This document shows positions 9,291 through 19,394 of a DNA stretch of 64,000 nt, piece by piece. Source of the stretch: Oceanobacillus saliphilus. GTDB taxonomy: Bacteria > Bacillota > Bacilli > Bacillales > Amphibacillaceae. The stretch is taken from assembly GCF_023522835.1 (NCBI RefSeq), contig NZ_JALCZU010000012.1, positions 1-64,000 of the forward strand, written 5' to 3'. Under the pieces are notes generated by a model. The model was not told where the DNA came from, did not search any database, and worked only from the letters and a program-made list of their open reading frames with translations. The position numbers and the translations under genes were made by a program. Within the stretch, counting starts at the first letter, position 1, and every line of letters starts with the position of its first letter.

Positions 9291-10553
9291 ATGAAACAAC
9301 GAGAAATTCAGGTTAATGAGCGCCTGCCTTTATTACAAAGCTTACCATTGAGCATACAGCACTTATTTGCTATGTTTGGATCAACGGTATTGGTACCAAT
9401 TTTATTCGGTGTTGATCCAGCAACAATCCTATTAATGAATGGTATTGGAACGTTACTATATATCTTGATTACGAAAGGACAGATTCCAGCATATCTTGGT
9501 TCAAGTTTTGCCTTCATTTCTCCAGTAATGGCAGTATTGACTACGGGTGGCGGATATGGAGCTGCATTAGGCGGTTTCTTCGTTGTAGGTCTTGTACTAG
9601 TTATGGTTGGGGTTATCGTAAAATTTGTAGGTACGTCTTGGATAGATGTCATTTTTCCACCTGCAGCAATGGGAGCAATCGTGGCGGTTATCGGACTGGA
9701 ACTCGTACCAGTTGCTGCTAATATGGCCGGACTAGTTGCACAACCGGAAGTAGCGAGAGATACAACAGCAATCACCATTTCCCTGCTTACACTTGGAGCA
9801 ACAATTATTTACTGGGTGACGATGAGAGGATTCCTGAAAATTATTCCAATTTTGCTTGGTATTATTACAGGCTATGTCATCGCAACGATGTTTGGCATTG
9901 TCGACTATACGGCCGTCAAAGAAGCAAGCTGGATACAAATGCCGACGTTTTATCAAATTGAATTCAATTGGTCGGATATCCTAATTATTTTACCAGCAGC
10001 ACTTGTACTTGTACCTGAACATATCGGACACTTAGTTGTTACAGGAAATATCGTCAAGAAAGACCTTGTCAAAGATCCCGGACTGGATCGTTCCTTGTTC
10101 GGTAATGGTATTTCGACGATGATATCCAGTTTCTTCGGATCCACACCGAATACAACTTACGGTGAAAACATCGGGGTACTGGCAATTACGCGCGTCTATT
10201 CCACATGGATTATCGGTGGAGCGGCAGTAGTGGCCGTAATATTATCTTTCTCCGGAAAACTGGCTGCCCTCATTTCTTCCATTCCTGAACCGGTTATGGG
10301 TGGAATATCCTTATTGTTATTCGGTATTATCGCAGTAAGCGGTTTGCGAATGCTTGTTGAACAGCAAGTGAATTACAATAATTCTCAAAACCTCATCTTG
10401 ACATGTGTCGTGTTGGCAATCGGTATTAGTGGTGCGTCCATCCAAATCGGAAATGTGGCGCTGGCCGGAATGGGACTAGCTACTATTGTAGCAATCATCA
10501 TCAGCTTGTTCTTTAAGCTATTGGATATATTGAAGTTATCAAATGAATCGTAA
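9291..10553 (+). CDS. pyrP: Uracil permease (NCS2 family)
   Basis: A 420-residue nucleobase:cation symporter-2 with about 12-14 membrane segments. The N-terminus (LPLLQSLPLSIQHLFAMFGSTVLVP) and the QIPAYLGSSFAFISPVMAV and LVPEHIGHLVVTGNIV segments are typical of PyrP/UraA uracil:proton symporters. The ATG at 9291 follows CAGGGGAGAGAACGAG. The 54-residue extension to 9129 would run through the attenuator and is not coding. Regulation is by the PyrR attenuator immediately upstream. A strong terminator follows, so the gene is monocistronic. Confidence 0.93.
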   Translation: MKQREIQVNERLPLLQSLPLSIQHLFAMFGSTVLVPILFGVDPATILLMNGIGTLLYILITKGQIPAYLGSSFAFISPVMAVLTTGGGYGAALGGFFVVGLVLVMVGVIVKFVGTSWIDVIFPPAAMGAIVAVIGLELVPVAANMAGLVAQPEVARDTTAITISLLTLGATIIYWVTMRGFLKIIPILLGIITGYVIATMFGIVDYTAVKEASWIQMPTFYQIEFNWSDILIILPAALVLVPEHIGHLVVTGNIVKKDLVKDPGLDRSLFGNGISTMISSFFGSTPNTTYGENIGVLAITRVYSTWIIGGAAVVAVILSFSGKLAALISSIPEPVMGGISLLLFGIIAVSGLRMLVEQQVNYNNSQNLILTCVVLAIGISGASIQIGNVALAGMGLATIVAIIISLFFKLLDILKLSNES

Positions 10554-10560
10554 TAACCAC

Positions 10561-10593
10561 TGCTCTGCGAATTAATCGCAGAGCATTTTTTTT
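10561..10593 (+). terminator. pyrP terminator
   Basis: TGCTCTGCGA (10561-10570) pairs with TCGCAGAGCA (10577-10586) and is followed by eight T. Confidence 0.9.
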
Positions 10594-10641
10594 GCAACTA
10601 AGGCATCTGCTCAAAGGCTTGGTCTTTGCCAAGTTTTTCTT
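10594..10641 (+). repeat. Dispersed repeat family C, copy 1
   Basis: Begins GCAACTAAGG and ends GGCTTGGT...CCAAGTTTTTCTTA, with an inner hairpin CTTGG/CCAAG (10618-10632). Related copies lie at 39206-39254 (reverse orientation) and 43327-43370, with a fragment near 62141. Confidence 0.55.
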
Positions 10642-10842
10642 ATTTTACTATTTAGGATGATCTTACTAGAATTATATTGAAGTATTAATATTCATCATTC
10701 TTTTGCACTATAAAAATTCATAAAATTCATGCATTTATTTAATACTACTTTGCTAGTATAAAGAGTAGACATATGGAAGAAAGGAGTAGAGAAGCTAATT
10801 AGTTGGAGTTCATTTATGGTCTTACAATAGGGAGGGAATAGT

Positions 10843-13800
10843 ATGAAGCAAAAATGGTGGATGAGTACCTTGCTCGTTTCTGTTTTTACGTTGGGCTCCA
10901 TTGTCCCTGTAAATGCAGCAAGCGAATCTAATCCAATATCCGATGCGCGATCTGCATCATCAGATCGTACAGAGCCAAGGGTAACGGTTGGTCCAGCCGG
11001 AAAAACACTCTTATCAAAAGAAGAAACGACAACAATCGGACCGGGAATTGAATTATCAAGTTTCGAACGATTCGATGCACGGGGCTGGCTGAATGGTGAA
11101 GTGATGACAATTGATTTATCCAATGACATGGTAGCAGCGGATTTGCTATATCCTGGTGAGATATCCAAAACGATGCGGGTATCGGAAATGGCTAAGAATG
11201 CTGGTGCGATTGGTGCTGTAAATGGGGACTTTTTTGATATTAATAATACAAGTGCACCATCAGGAACAATGATTAAAGATAATATCCTGTTAAAAAGCCC
11301 ACAAGGCTCTACATTAACTGCGGGTGTTGATCAGCAAGGTCTCGGGAAAATTACCGATATTTTCCTTGAAGGTACGATACAGCTGCCATCAGGAGACCAT
11401 TCGCTTGCAGCCCTAAATCAATCTGCTATTCCCTCAAATGGAATCGGATTGTATACATCTGTCTGGGGACAAGCCCAAAGATCAACTAGTGGTTCTTCAT
11501 TGTATGAAGTAATCGTACAAGATGGGGAAGTAGTGGCTGTCTCTGATCAGGCTGGAAAGGGACCTATTGCAGAAGATACATTTGTTTTGGTTGGACGTGA
11601 GCAAGGTGCGAATACATTAAAAGAATTATCGATTGGTGATGAAGTTACAGTTGCATATTCACCAAAAATCGATGAAGGTACATGGATGAACTTTGCAATC
11701 GGTGGAAATGTGAAGCTGGTTGACGGTGGACAAGTTCCAGCGAACATAGATGATAGCACTACCGCACCACGGACAGCAGTTGGATTTTCAGAAGATGGGA
11801 AAACGATGCTGCTTGCCTTAGTTGACGGTCGACAAGTTAATAGTCGTGGAATGACCTATAAAGAATTAGGGAAATTAATGAAGGAATATGGTGCGTTTAC
11901 TGCATTAAATGTTGATGGTGGCGGATCATCAACAATGGTTGCACGCATGCCTGGGTATGCAGATGCAGAGGTAGTCAATGAACCATCTGACGGTGTTGAA
12001 CGAAGTGTACCAAATGGAATTGGGATTTTTGCACAGGCAGGAAGTGGGGAGCTAACATCATTTGCTGTTGAAACAGTAGCAAATAATGAAAATAGTGACC
12101 GTGTTTTTCCTGGATTAAGCAGAACCTTTATCGGACTTGGACATGACGAAAACTATTCCCCTGTTGAAGTTGGGGAAATATCATGGCAGGCTCTTCCAGC
12201 TGATGTCGGTTCATTTGACAATGATGGCATTTTTCATGCGAAAAAACCGGGAACAGCTGTTGCAGAAGCGCAAATCAAATCAGCTAAAGGTACAAAGAAA
12301 TTAACCGTGCTCGGAGAATTGGACCGTATCGAAACATCTAACTCCTATCTTGGACTTGAAATGGGGAGAAATAGCAGTTTTTCCGTTACTGGTTTTGATA
12401 AAGATGGTTATTCTGCACCGATAGAACCAAGAGATTTGGACTTGGATTACGATGATTCGGTTGTAGAAATTGAAGAAAATCAGGATGGAAGCTTTACTGT
12501 TGTACCAAGGGAAGATGGTTCATCCACGACAATTGCAGTGACTGCCCTGGATAAAAAAGTATACCTTCCAGTTACGGTAGGACTGGAGACAGTGGAAATA
12601 GATGATTTTGAAAATACGTCAAATTGGAGTGTTACAAAGTATCCATCTGCTGTTGGGGCGTCCATGGAAGTGGTGGAAGGTAGAGAAGGAAATGGTATTC
12701 AGATGAACTATGACTTTTCGACTACGACAGCTACACGTGCGGCTTATTTACAGTCCTCCCCAAGTCTGGAACTTCCAGGTGATGTCCAAAAAATTGGTCT
12801 TTGGGTACATGGGGATGGGAATGGATCTTGGCTTCGTACAGTTATAACTGACGCTGCCGGAACAAATTATACGTTAACATTAGCAAATCAAGTAAACTGG
12901 ACAGGCTGGAAGTATGTCGAAACAACGATTCCAGCAGGGATTAGCTACCCAGTAAAATTATGGCGTATTTATCCGGTTGAAACCGATAGAAATAAGCAGT
13001 ATAGCGGACAGCTGATTTTTGATGATCTGACAGTCGAAGTCCCGCCAACTGTTGAAATACCTGAGCAAGAGGAAGCTAAACCAGATCCTCTAATTGTTCA
13101 GAATGAATCAATCGGTAATGATCGCTGGAAGTTTGCAATTCTTGCAGACAGCCAGTTCACTGCAAACGCTCCAAATAGCAATAGCGCTCAGATGGCTCGT
13201 GAATCCCTTCGTCAAATCATTGCGGAGGAACCGGAATTCCTTGTCATTAATGGAGATTTTGTAGATACCGCTTGGGAAGAAGATTTTGAATTTGCTAAGC
13301 AAGTTTTAGATGAAGAAGTAGGAGATGAGATTCCTGTTTACTATATTCCAGGAAATCATGAGATTGTAGGTTCAGGGAATTTGGATAATTTTCTAAATGT
13401 CTTTGAAGAAAACCGATTTAGCTTTGATCATAAAGGAACAAGATTTATTTTATTGGACACATCAAAAGGCAGCTTAAGAACAAGTGATTTCGACCAACTA
13501 ATTGAATTGAAAGAATCACTTCATGAAGCTGCATCAAATCCACAAATTAAAAATGTAACGGTGATTGGTCACCATCCAACACGTGATCCGCTTCCGACGG
13601 ATAATAGTCAGCTGGCTGATCGCAAGGAGGCTCAATTGTTGGAGCAATGGTTCACTGAATTCCGCCAAAAATCAGGTGGAAAAGGCGCAGTTTATATTAG
13701 TGGTCATGCACATACGGTAAATCTGGAGCGTGTAGAAGGTGTGCCATATATGGTTGTTGGCTCTGCAGGAAAGGCTCCATATGGCGCAGTTGATAACGGC

Positions 13801-14241
13801 GGATTCTATGCATGGACACTTTTCGGAGTTGATCCTACTGCGATACCTGATCAATCAAATGGTCCTGAAAAAGCAGCAAACAGAAGTAATGTTAAGGGTT
13901 CTCAGTGGATACAAGCGGAAGTACGTCCATTGCTAGAATCAATTACACTACATGCTCCTGAAACAGCAAATAGTGGAGAGACAATTACGGTTGAAGCTAC
14001 AGGTCATCAAGTCGGAAACCTGAACTTCCCACTGCGTTACCCGGCATCTGTCACATGGGAAGGAAGTAATAATGTGTTTATTGGCACTGGTAAAGAAGCC
14101 GAACAAGCTGAGAGAACAGGTAAGTACGCAGCGGTCTTGAATCCGGCAACAGGTGAGCTAAAAACATTAAGTGGCGGAGAGATTATGTTGAAAGTTATAT
14201 CCAATAACGAAAGTGCCCAACAGCAAATTACCATTCAGTAG
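10843..14241 (+). CDS. Secreted phosphodiester glycosidase (NAGPA) fused to a metallophosphoesterase
   Basis: A 1132-residue secreted protein. Signal peptide at 1-26 (hydrophobic core, then VNAAS). Residues about 60-395 match the NAGPA (DUF2233) phosphodiester glycosidase domain: NGDFFDINN near 127 and NVDGGGSSTMVARMPG near 356. Residues about 400-580 look like Ig-like/BIG2 repeats, and about 585-735 like a beta-sandwich carbohydrate-binding module. Residues 762-980 form a calcineurin-like metallophosphoesterase: ADSQF, NGDFVD (~804), PGNHE (~836), GHHPTRD (~909) and GHAHT (~954), all metal ligands present. A final beta-rich domain closes the protein. NAGPA domains cleave sugar-1-phosphodiesters, so wall teichoic acid or exopolysaccharide turnover is a plausible job; substrate unproven. 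No LPXTG or SLH anchor was seen. Confidence 0.85.
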   Translation: MKQKWWMSTLLVSVFTLGSIVPVNAASESNPISDARSASSDRTEPRVTVGPAGKTLLSKEETTTIGPGIELSSFERFDARGWLNGEVMTIDLSNDMVAADLLYPGEISKTMRVSEMAKNAGAIGAVNGDFFDINNTSAPSGTMIKDNILLKSPQGSTLTAGVDQQGLGKITDIFLEGTIQLPSGDHSLAALNQSAIPSNGIGLYTSVWGQAQRSTSGSSLYEVIVQDGEVVAVSDQAGKGPIAEDTFVLVGREQGANTLKELSIGDEVTVAYSPKIDEGTWMNFAIGGNVKLVDGGQVPANIDDSTTAPRTAVGFSEDGKTMLLALVDGRQVNSRGMTYKELGKLMKEYGAFTALNVDGGGSSTMVARMPGYADAEVVNEPSDGVERSVPNGIGIFAQAGSGELTSFAVETVANNENSDRVFPGLSRTFIGLGHDENYSPVEVGEISWQALPADVGSFDNDGIFHAKKPGTAVAEAQIKSAKGTKKLTVLGELDRIETSNSYLGLEMGRNSSFSVTGFDKDGYSAPIEPRDLDLDYDDSVVEIEENQDGSFTVVPREDGSSTTIAVTALDKKVYLPVTVGLETVEIDDFENTSNWSVTKYPSAVGASMEVVEGREGNGIQMNYDFSTTTATRAAYLQSSPSLELPGDVQKIGLWVHGDGNGSWLRTVITDAAGTNYTLTLANQVNWTGWKYVETTIPAGISYPVKLWRIYPVETDRNKQYSGQLIFDDLTVEVPPTVEIPEQEEAKPDPLIVQNESIGNDRWKFAILADSQFTANAPNSNSAQMARESLRQIIAEEPEFLVINGDFVDTAWEEDFEFAKQVLDEEVGDEIPVYYIPGNHEIVGSGNLDNFLNVFEENRFSFDHKGTRFILLDTSKGSLRTSDFDQLIELKESLHEAASNPQIKNVTVIGHHPTRDPLPTDNSQLADRKEAQLLEQWFTEFRQKSGGKGAVYISGHAHTVNLERVEGVPYMVVGSAGKAPYGAVDNGGFYAWTLFGVDPTAIPDQSNGPEKAANRSNVKGSQWIQAEVRPLLESITLHAPETANSGETITVEATGHQVGNLNFPLRYPASVTWEGSNNVFIGTGKEAEQAERTGKYAAVLNPATGELKTLSGGEIMLKVISNNESAQQQITIQ

Positions 14242-14335
14242 TTATTTGTTGCAACCAATAATAGAAAACGTGGTGCTTTCGCTGCACTTGTAGCAGGTGG
14301 TAAAGGTTTATCCTTTCCAATCAGCTCTACTAAAC

Positions 14336-14370
14336 AGAGCGCAATTCGTGATGAATTGCGCTCTTGTTAA
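14336..14370. terminator. Bidirectional terminator
   Basis: AGAGCGCAATTC (14336-14347) pairs perfectly with GAATTGCGCTCT (14353-14364) and is followed by TTGTT. It separates the plus-strand secreted protein from minus-strand yjzC. Confidence 0.8.
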
Positions 14371-14403
14371 TGTCTCAAGCATGGGATCGGTTTTAACGAA
14401 TGA

Positions 14404-14613
14404 CTAGTTCTGTCTACCTTGTACCCCTGGTTCATGCTGTTTTCGCTTATTTACCCAAATACGATTTTGATTGGTGTTATCAGGGAATTTTTCTCCAGCA
14501 TGAAGCTTAATTTGTTGTGGGTCGTTCACATTACTACCGGTTTCACCAATTTCAATATAAACCCCGTTATTTGGTGCTTTGTCACCAGACCGAAATTGTG
14601 AGCCTTCACCCAT
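14404..14613 (-). CDS. yjzC: YjzC family protein
   Basis: A 69-residue polar protein beginning MGEGSQFRSGDKAPNNGVY and carrying the EIGETG and IKLHAGEKFPDT-like stretches typical of the YjzC family of Bacillaceae. Function unknown. The ATG at 14613 sits 7 bases after AAGGAGTGA; the GTG at 14622 is inside the binding site and is rejected. It stands alone with its own downstream terminator. Confidence 0.8.
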   Translation of the reverse strand: MGEGSQFRSGDKAPNNGVYIEIGETGSNVNDPQQIKLHAGEKFPDNTNQNRIWVNKRKQHEPGVQGRQN

Positions 14614-14704
14614 AAAAATCACTCCTTATTCATCTAAGGTTTTCTTAGTATGGTGTCATCCGCTGCATTTAATTAGTGGCAAAAACAGGATACATCAGCA
14701 AGCC

Positions 14705-14753
14705 TCGACAAATGATGACAAAATTCGGGTAGTGACAGGCACCTCAGTGGCAC
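14705..14753 (-). repeat. Dispersed stop-codon repeat A, copy 1
   Basis: On the minus strand, TGAGGTGCCTGTCACTACC then CGAATTTTGTC, with an extra partial copy (TGAGGTGCCACTGAGG) whose TGA is the stop codon of the ykoN-like gene. Confidence 0.75.
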
Positions 14754-14754
14754 C

Positions 14755-15852
14755 TCACAGTATTTTTTGGATCAGGTGTGGAATGTCATGGTTTTCGATA
14801 TTGTTGATATATGTTTTTAGGTTGTCATGTAGTGGTGCTGTGTCATTCTTGATTCGATTTATAATGATTGGTTCCAAATCTGTCAATGTATTCCAATTAT
14901 CGAGATGAAATATTAGTCCCTGGTTCTTTAAATAATTTAAATTGATTTCTTCTTGTCCGGGTAAAGCTTCATAAACAAAGATTGGAATCCGTTTCCATAG
15001 GCATTCACTCATGGTTACCCCACCAGGTTTGGTAATAATGGCATCTGCCTGATCATATAATCGATTCATTTCTTCTTTTGAACTTATATAGGGAATAGCT
15101 TGTATAGAGGGATGATTCAGCCGATCAACCGATTGGAATAATTTTTGGTTTTTCCCGCAAAGTACTTGATAACGAATGGTTCCCGATGGATGGAGTCGGT
15201 TGAGAAGCTTTTGGATGGACCCTGCTCCCATATTGCCTCCACTGATAAGTACGGTATATTTGGTTTTTTCCTTGGCCAATTGGCTGTCCACTCGGAAGCT
15301 TGGATGTACAGGTATCCCTGTGACAAAAACCTGATCTGGCTTCATTCCTCGTTCCAATAATTGATTCTTCACATCCATGCTCGGAATGAAATGGTAATTT
15401 ATTTCATCCATTCCCCATAGTTCATTGATAAAGTAATCTGTATAGACATTAATAACCGTTCCTGACCAGGAATCCCTTTTTTTCAAACTGCTGAGAAGAT
15501 AGGACGGTAAGGAATGTGTACAGATGACCAAATCGGGTTTTGTCTGCTCGAGAATTCGTTGCACTTGTTTCAAAAATAAAACTTCATATAGAAAGTAGTT
15601 CTTTTTAGGTTTTTCTTTTTTTACTACGACGCGTTTATATACTTGACTATAGATAGTCGGAAACCTTTGGATCCAATATAAATAAAATGAGGACACCAGC
15701 TTTTCGATGGTACCAAAGCTAAACGAAAGCAGCTCAACTTTAACACAGTCAAATTCACCAGCAGATTGATGTAATTGATCTTGTATACAGTCAGCGACGT
15801 GGTGATGTCCTGAAGGTATTTGTAAAAATGGCATAAATAATATTCGGACCAT
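14755..15852 (-). CDS. MGDG-synthase/UgtP-like glycosyltransferase (YkoN-type)
   Basis: A 365-residue GT-B fold glycosyltransferase. The N-terminal MGDG-synthase-like half includes GHHHVADCIQDQL (residues 15-27). The C-terminal nucleotide-sugar half has ISGGNMGAGSIQKLL and ITKPGGVTMSECLWKRIPI, the donor-binding PGG and Glu signature. Members glycosylate diacylglycerol or related lipids using UDP-sugars. The ATG follows GAAGGAGTCGAATAACT. It is divergent from ykoP and close to ykoQ, the gene neighbourhood of B. subtilis ykoN-ykoP-ykoQ, so YkoN is the likely ortholog. The stop codon TGA is part of repeat A. Confidence 0.8.
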   Translation of the reverse strand: MVRILFMPFLQIPSGHHHVADCIQDQLHQSAGEFDCVKVELLSFSFGTIEKLVSSFYLYWIQRFPTIYSQVYKRVVVKKEKPKKNYFLYEVLFLKQVQRILEQTKPDLVICTHSLPSYLLSSLKKRDSWSGTVINVYTDYFINELWGMDEINYHFIPSMDVKNQLLERGMKPDQVFVTGIPVHPSFRVDSQLAKEKTKYTVLISGGNMGAGSIQKLLNRLHPSGTIRYQVLCGKNQKLFQSVDRLNHPSIQAIPYISSKEEMNRLYDQADAIITKPGGVTMSECLWKRIPIFVYEALPGQEEINLNYLKNQGLIFHLDNWNTLTDLEPIIINRIKNDTAPLHDNLKTYINNIENHDIPHLIQKIL

Positions 15853-15981
15853 AGTTATTCGACTCCTTCACGATATAGTTTGTGAAGAGAAAATCATTTC
15901 ATTCTCCAAACCTAAAACTTCCAGTTATAGTAATACAATTTCCTACACAAAATTAAAATACTACGAACAAGGAGAACTGGA

Positions 15982-16548
15982 ATGATGAAAATGAACCTTA
16001 GAAGCTGTTGCTTATGCGTTTGGAATTTCATTGACCCTATCTACTATCGGTTCACTCGTCTGGAGTATATCGTTAATGAAAAAGGAAATCAGACAATGGT
16101 ACGTGTCCGTCTGACCAAATACAAAGGGAGGAGTATTACGTTAGCGGATGGTACAGTAATCAACAAAAATGATACGTTATTAAAAATTCATCTGCATAAT
16201 GTTCAGTTGGTAAAGCAAGTGCATATGTTTGAAAGTGAACTTAGACGCGGATTAGTTATATACAAGAGTGTTCGAGATGCACTGCCATCTATTGCCAAGT
16301 ATATCCAATTACATGAAAATACAGATGATATTAAGGGTATCATTGGTATTACCTCGCTTTATAAAGGGTGTAAGAGACTTGGATTTGAAACGAAACCGAT
16401 TCACAGTAATTATTATAAGTTTTTTAAAAAAGCAGCATTTTACCCAATCGATTTTATAGCATCTGCAACGAACAGTAAAAATCAGAAAACTCCGGTTTAC
16501 TTATTTATGCCGAAGGACCAGTTATACCGAAAATACAAGCCTGTTTAA
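15982..16548 (+). CDS. ykoP: YkoP-family protein
   Basis: A 188-residue soluble protein containing WNFIDPIYYRFTRLEYI, LTKYKGRSITLADGTVI and YKGCKRLGFETKPI, which I recognise as YkoP-like. Members are found between ykoN and ykoQ in Bacillus; biochemical role unknown. The sequence is basic and has no signal peptide. The ATG at 15982 follows AAGGAGAACTGGA. It is divergent from the glycosyltransferase and 73 bases upstream of ykoQ. The three together probably serve envelope lipid or polymer synthesis (inference from neighbours). Confidence 0.72.
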   Translation: MMKMNLRSCCLCVWNFIDPIYYRFTRLEYIVNEKGNQTMVRVRLTKYKGRSITLADGTVINKNDTLLKIHLHNVQLVKQVHMFESELRRGLVIYKSVRDALPSIAKYIQLHENTDDIKGIIGITSLYKGCKRLGFETKPIHSNYYKFFKKAAFYPIDFIASATNSKNQKTPVYLFMPKDQLYRKYKPV

Positions 16549-16621
16549 TTGGCAACCCATCCATATATTACAAATGAATATCCCGTCTCAAACCCGTATA
16601 ATAGGTTCGGGAGGGGATAAG

Positions 16622-17500
16622 ATGTTTTACGCTGTTATTACAATTATTTTGATTCTACTAAGCTACTTTATATATATCGGAAACAAAAATACCCATGCTG
16701 TTACAATAAATGATATTCAACTAGACAATGGTGTGGAATCTGTCGGCGATCAATCACTTCGCATTCTTCATATTTCAGATATGCATATTGAAAATATCTC
16801 CGTAACACCTGATCAGCTTTTTGAACAATTAAAAAATCAGCCAATCGATCTGATTGCACTAACAGGAGATTTCCTTGATCGGAAACGAAGCATTCCAAGG
16901 CTTGTTCCGTATTTAGAGGCGCTGCGCAAGTTGAATCCCGTCCATGGAATGTATGCTGTATTCGGTAATCATGATTATGTACTGCGTCATCCGTATTTTG
17001 AGCAATTAAAAGATGTCTTGAATAATCACGGAGTCAAAACACTGCAAAATGAAAATGAAACACTTTTAATAGATGGGAAGACAGTCAATATCATTGGAGT
17101 TGATGATTTTGGCACTGGCCATAGTGACTTAGAGAAGTCTTATGATGAAGTAGGCACAGGTTATAATTTAGTATTGACCCATGATCCGAATGTTGTATTG
17201 GAGATGGCAGACTATCATTATGACTATTTGTTATCAGGTCATTTCCATGGTGGGCAAATATACTGGCCGAAACCGTACCATTTAGTGAAAATGGGGAAAT
17301 TAGTCCGGATGAACATGGTGAAAGGATTACAGAAATACAAAGGGCGTTCGTTTTATATTAGCGAAGGTCTTGGTCAGACAGGAGTTAACATTCGGATCGG
17401 AAGCCGTCCGGAAATCACATTCCACACCGTCCAGTTACAACCGGCAGAAATCAAACAGAATGCAGGCGAAGCAGAACGTACTCCAGTCTTTGCTGGCTAA
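16622..17500 (+). CDS. ykoQ: Membrane-anchored metallophosphoesterase (YkoQ-type)
   Basis: A 292-residue calcineurin-like phosphoesterase with one N-terminal transmembrane anchor (residues 3-20, FYAVITIILILLSYFIYIG). The five metal-binding motifs are present: DMH (ISDMHIE), GDFLD, GNHD (FGNHDYV), THDP and GHFHGG. The family includes YkuE- and UDP-2,3-diacylglucosamine hydrolase-like enzymes; the substrate is not known. The start is ATG 16622, 5 bases after GGGAGGGGATA; the longer ATG at 16574 lacks such a site. Confidence 0.85.
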   Translation: MFYAVITIILILLSYFIYIGNKNTHAVTINDIQLDNGVESVGDQSLRILHISDMHIENISVTPDQLFEQLKNQPIDLIALTGDFLDRKRSIPRLVPYLEALRKLNPVHGMYAVFGNHDYVLRHPYFEQLKDVLNNHGVKTLQNENETLLIDGKTVNIIGVDDFGTGHSDLEKSYDEVGTGYNLVLTHDPNVVLEMADYHYDYLLSGHFHGGQIYWPKPYHLVKMGKLVRMNMVKGLQKYKGRSFYISEGLGQTGVNIRIGSRPEITFHTVQLQPAEIKQNAGEAERTPVFAG

Positions 17501-17540
17501 TGCTTTTTTGTTCGGTTTATTTTTTATTCAGTAAAGTATA

Positions 17541-17576
17541 AAAAACGTGAATCCCATGGTAGGGATTCACGTTTTT
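17541..17576. terminator. Bidirectional terminator between ykoQ and prfC
   Basis: A perfect 15-bp inverted repeat, AAAAACGTGAATCCC (17541-17555) and its complement (17562-17576), extended by T to 17580. It serves converging transcripts. Confidence 0.9.
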
Positions 17577-17581
17577 TTTTA

Positions 17582-17613
17582 TTCGACAAAATTCGAGGAG
17601 TGACCACAGGCAC
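17582..17613 (-). repeat. Dispersed stop-codon repeat A, copy 2
   Basis: On the minus strand the prfC stop TAA is followed at once by GTGCCTGTGGTCACTCC (three extra bases) and then CGAATTTTGTCGAA. Confidence 0.8.
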
Positions 17614-19185
17614 TTAACGGTATTCGTTTACTTCGAATAGGTCGATGAGTTCAATTTTTGGATTTTTGTCTTTGAACCAGTTCAGTGCGAATTCGTTGCG
17701 GAATAGGACGAGATGGTTGCCGTCCCGATCTTTACAGAGAAGATTCCCGCTATCGAAAAGGGATTCATCAACCTGATCATCCTTCAACCAGCGAGGGATG
17801 CGCTCTCCAATTGGTTCAAACATAATTTCTGCATTATATTCATTTTGCATACGGTATTTGAATACATCATACTGGAGTTCACCAACTGCACCAAGAATAA
17901 ATGAATCCGTCATTTTATCACGGAATAATTGGATTGCCCCTTCCTGTACAAGCTGTTCGATCCCTTTACGGAATTGCTTCGATTTCAGGACGTTTTTTGC
18001 AGTTACTTTTTTGAATACTTCTGGTGGAAACTGTGGAAGTTCATCATATTCAAACTTCTCTTTCCCTTCCAACAGTGTATCGCCAATTTGATATGCGTTT
18101 GGATCATAAATTCCGATAATGTCACCTGCATAAGCCTCATCCACCGTTTCTCTCGACGATGCTACCATTTGCTGTGATTGGGAAAGCTTGAATACTTTAC
18201 CCGTCCTCGATAATTGAACACTCATACCTCGGTCGAATTTACCGGAGCATACACGCAAGAAAGCAACACGGTCACGGTGGGCAGGATTCATATTCGCCTG
18301 TATCTTAAAGATAAATCCTGAGAAATCGGGACGATCAGGCTGGATAACACCTTCTGTTGATTTTCTTGGTGTAGGGGTTGGCGCCATATTGATGAATGTA
18401 TCGAAAAATAACTCAACGCCGAATGGTGCAAGGGCACTGCCAAAAAATACCGGTGTTTGCTCTCCGGCCAGAACAGATTCCAATGAAAACTGATCGCCAG
18501 CTTCTTCAACCAATTCAAGCTCATCTTTTGCAGCTTGATAAATAGGGTTTGAAATAAGCTTCTCATGTTTCAGGAGTTCTTCGTTCGGAATATATGTCTC
18601 TACATCGTCAACATTATTTTTCACAAACTGCTTGCCATAGCGGTCAAAAATGCCGAGGAAGCCTTTTCCCATGCCGGCAGGCCAGTTCATTGGGTAGGTT
18701 TCAATATCTAATACTTGTTCAATTTCTTCGAGCAGTTCAAGTGGTTCTTTCCCTTCACGGTCTAATTTGTTAATGAATGTGAAGATAGGAATTCCGCGCA
18801 TCCGACATACTTTAAATAGCTTCAATGTCTGTGCTTCAATCCCTTTTGTTGAATCAATGATCATAACGACACTATCCACGGCTGTCAGTGTGCGGTACGT
18901 ATCTTCACTGAAATCCTCGTGCCCTGGTGTATCGAGGATATTCACATAATAACCATCATAGGGGAAGTTCATTACACTCGATGTAACGGAAATTCCACGT
19001 TGTTTTTCAATTTCCATCCAGTCCGATGTTGCAAACTTGCCGGATTTTTTTCCTTTGACAGTTCCTGCTGAGCGGATTAGATTTCCGTATAAGAGCAACT
19101 TCTCCGTCATTGTCGTCTTTCCAGCATCCGGATGGGAAATAATGGCAAATGTTTTTCGTTTCTTTACTTCATCTTGTATACTCAT
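17614..19185 (-). CDS. prfC: Peptide chain release factor 3
   Basis: A 523-residue translational GTPase that recycles RF1/RF2 from the ribosome. It has the G1 motif SHPDAGKTT (17-25), DTPGHEDF (G3) and INKLDRE (G4, NKLD), followed by the RF3-specific domain 2 and C-terminal domain 3 ([20 protein letters not shown]). Full length. The ATG follows AGAAGGGATTTTTTT. RF3 is absent from B. subtilis but present in some other Bacillales, which helps place the organism. Confidence 0.95.
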   Translation of the reverse strand: MSIQDEVKKRKTFAIISHPDAGKTTMTEKLLLYGNLIRSAGTVKGKKSGKFATSDWMEIEKQRGISVTSSVMNFPYDGYYVNILDTPGHEDFSEDTYRTLTAVDSVVMIIDSTKGIEAQTLKLFKVCRMRGIPIFTFINKLDREGKEPLELLEEIEQVLDIETYPMNWPAGMGKGFLGIFDRYGKQFVKNNVDDVETYIPNEELLKHEKLISNPIYQAAKDELELVEEAGDQFSLESVLAGEQTPVFFGSALAPFGVELFFDTFINMAPTPTPRKSTEGVIQPDRPDFSGFIFKIQANMNPAHRDRVAFLRVCSGKFDRGMSVQLSRTGKVFKLSQSQQMVASSRETVDEAYAGDIIGIYDPNAYQIGDTLLEGKEKFEYDELPQFPPEVFKKVTAKNVLKSKQFRKGIEQLVQEGAIQLFRDKMTDSFILGAVGELQYDVFKYRMQNEYNAEIMFEPIGERIPRWLKDDQVDESLFDSGNLLCKDRDGNHLVLFRNEFALNWFKDKNPKIELIDLFEVNEYR

Positions 19186-19394
19186 AAAAAAATCCCTTCT
19201 GTTCTAGATTCTATATAGCGTTTCGAATAAAATTTGGGATTTTCATCTTACATTTGATTGACGCTCCTTTAGCAATTCATGTATTTCCTCTGATATAATA
19301 TTACTGGACCAACTATTACTATACTATTTTTTTCACTAATTTTAAATAAAACCTAACAATTTTATTCGAACCCCTAACGAAAGGAGCGTCTCCA

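Noticed and set aside
9308-9778. 156-codon minus-strand ORF inside pyrP
   Set aside because: Antisense shadow of the permease; Ser/Thr/Pro-rich low-quality translation with no binding site.
10695-11168. 157-codon minus-strand ORF overlapping the start of the NAGPA fusion gene
   Set aside because: It covers the promoter, signal peptide and start of a clearly secreted protein; antisense shadow.
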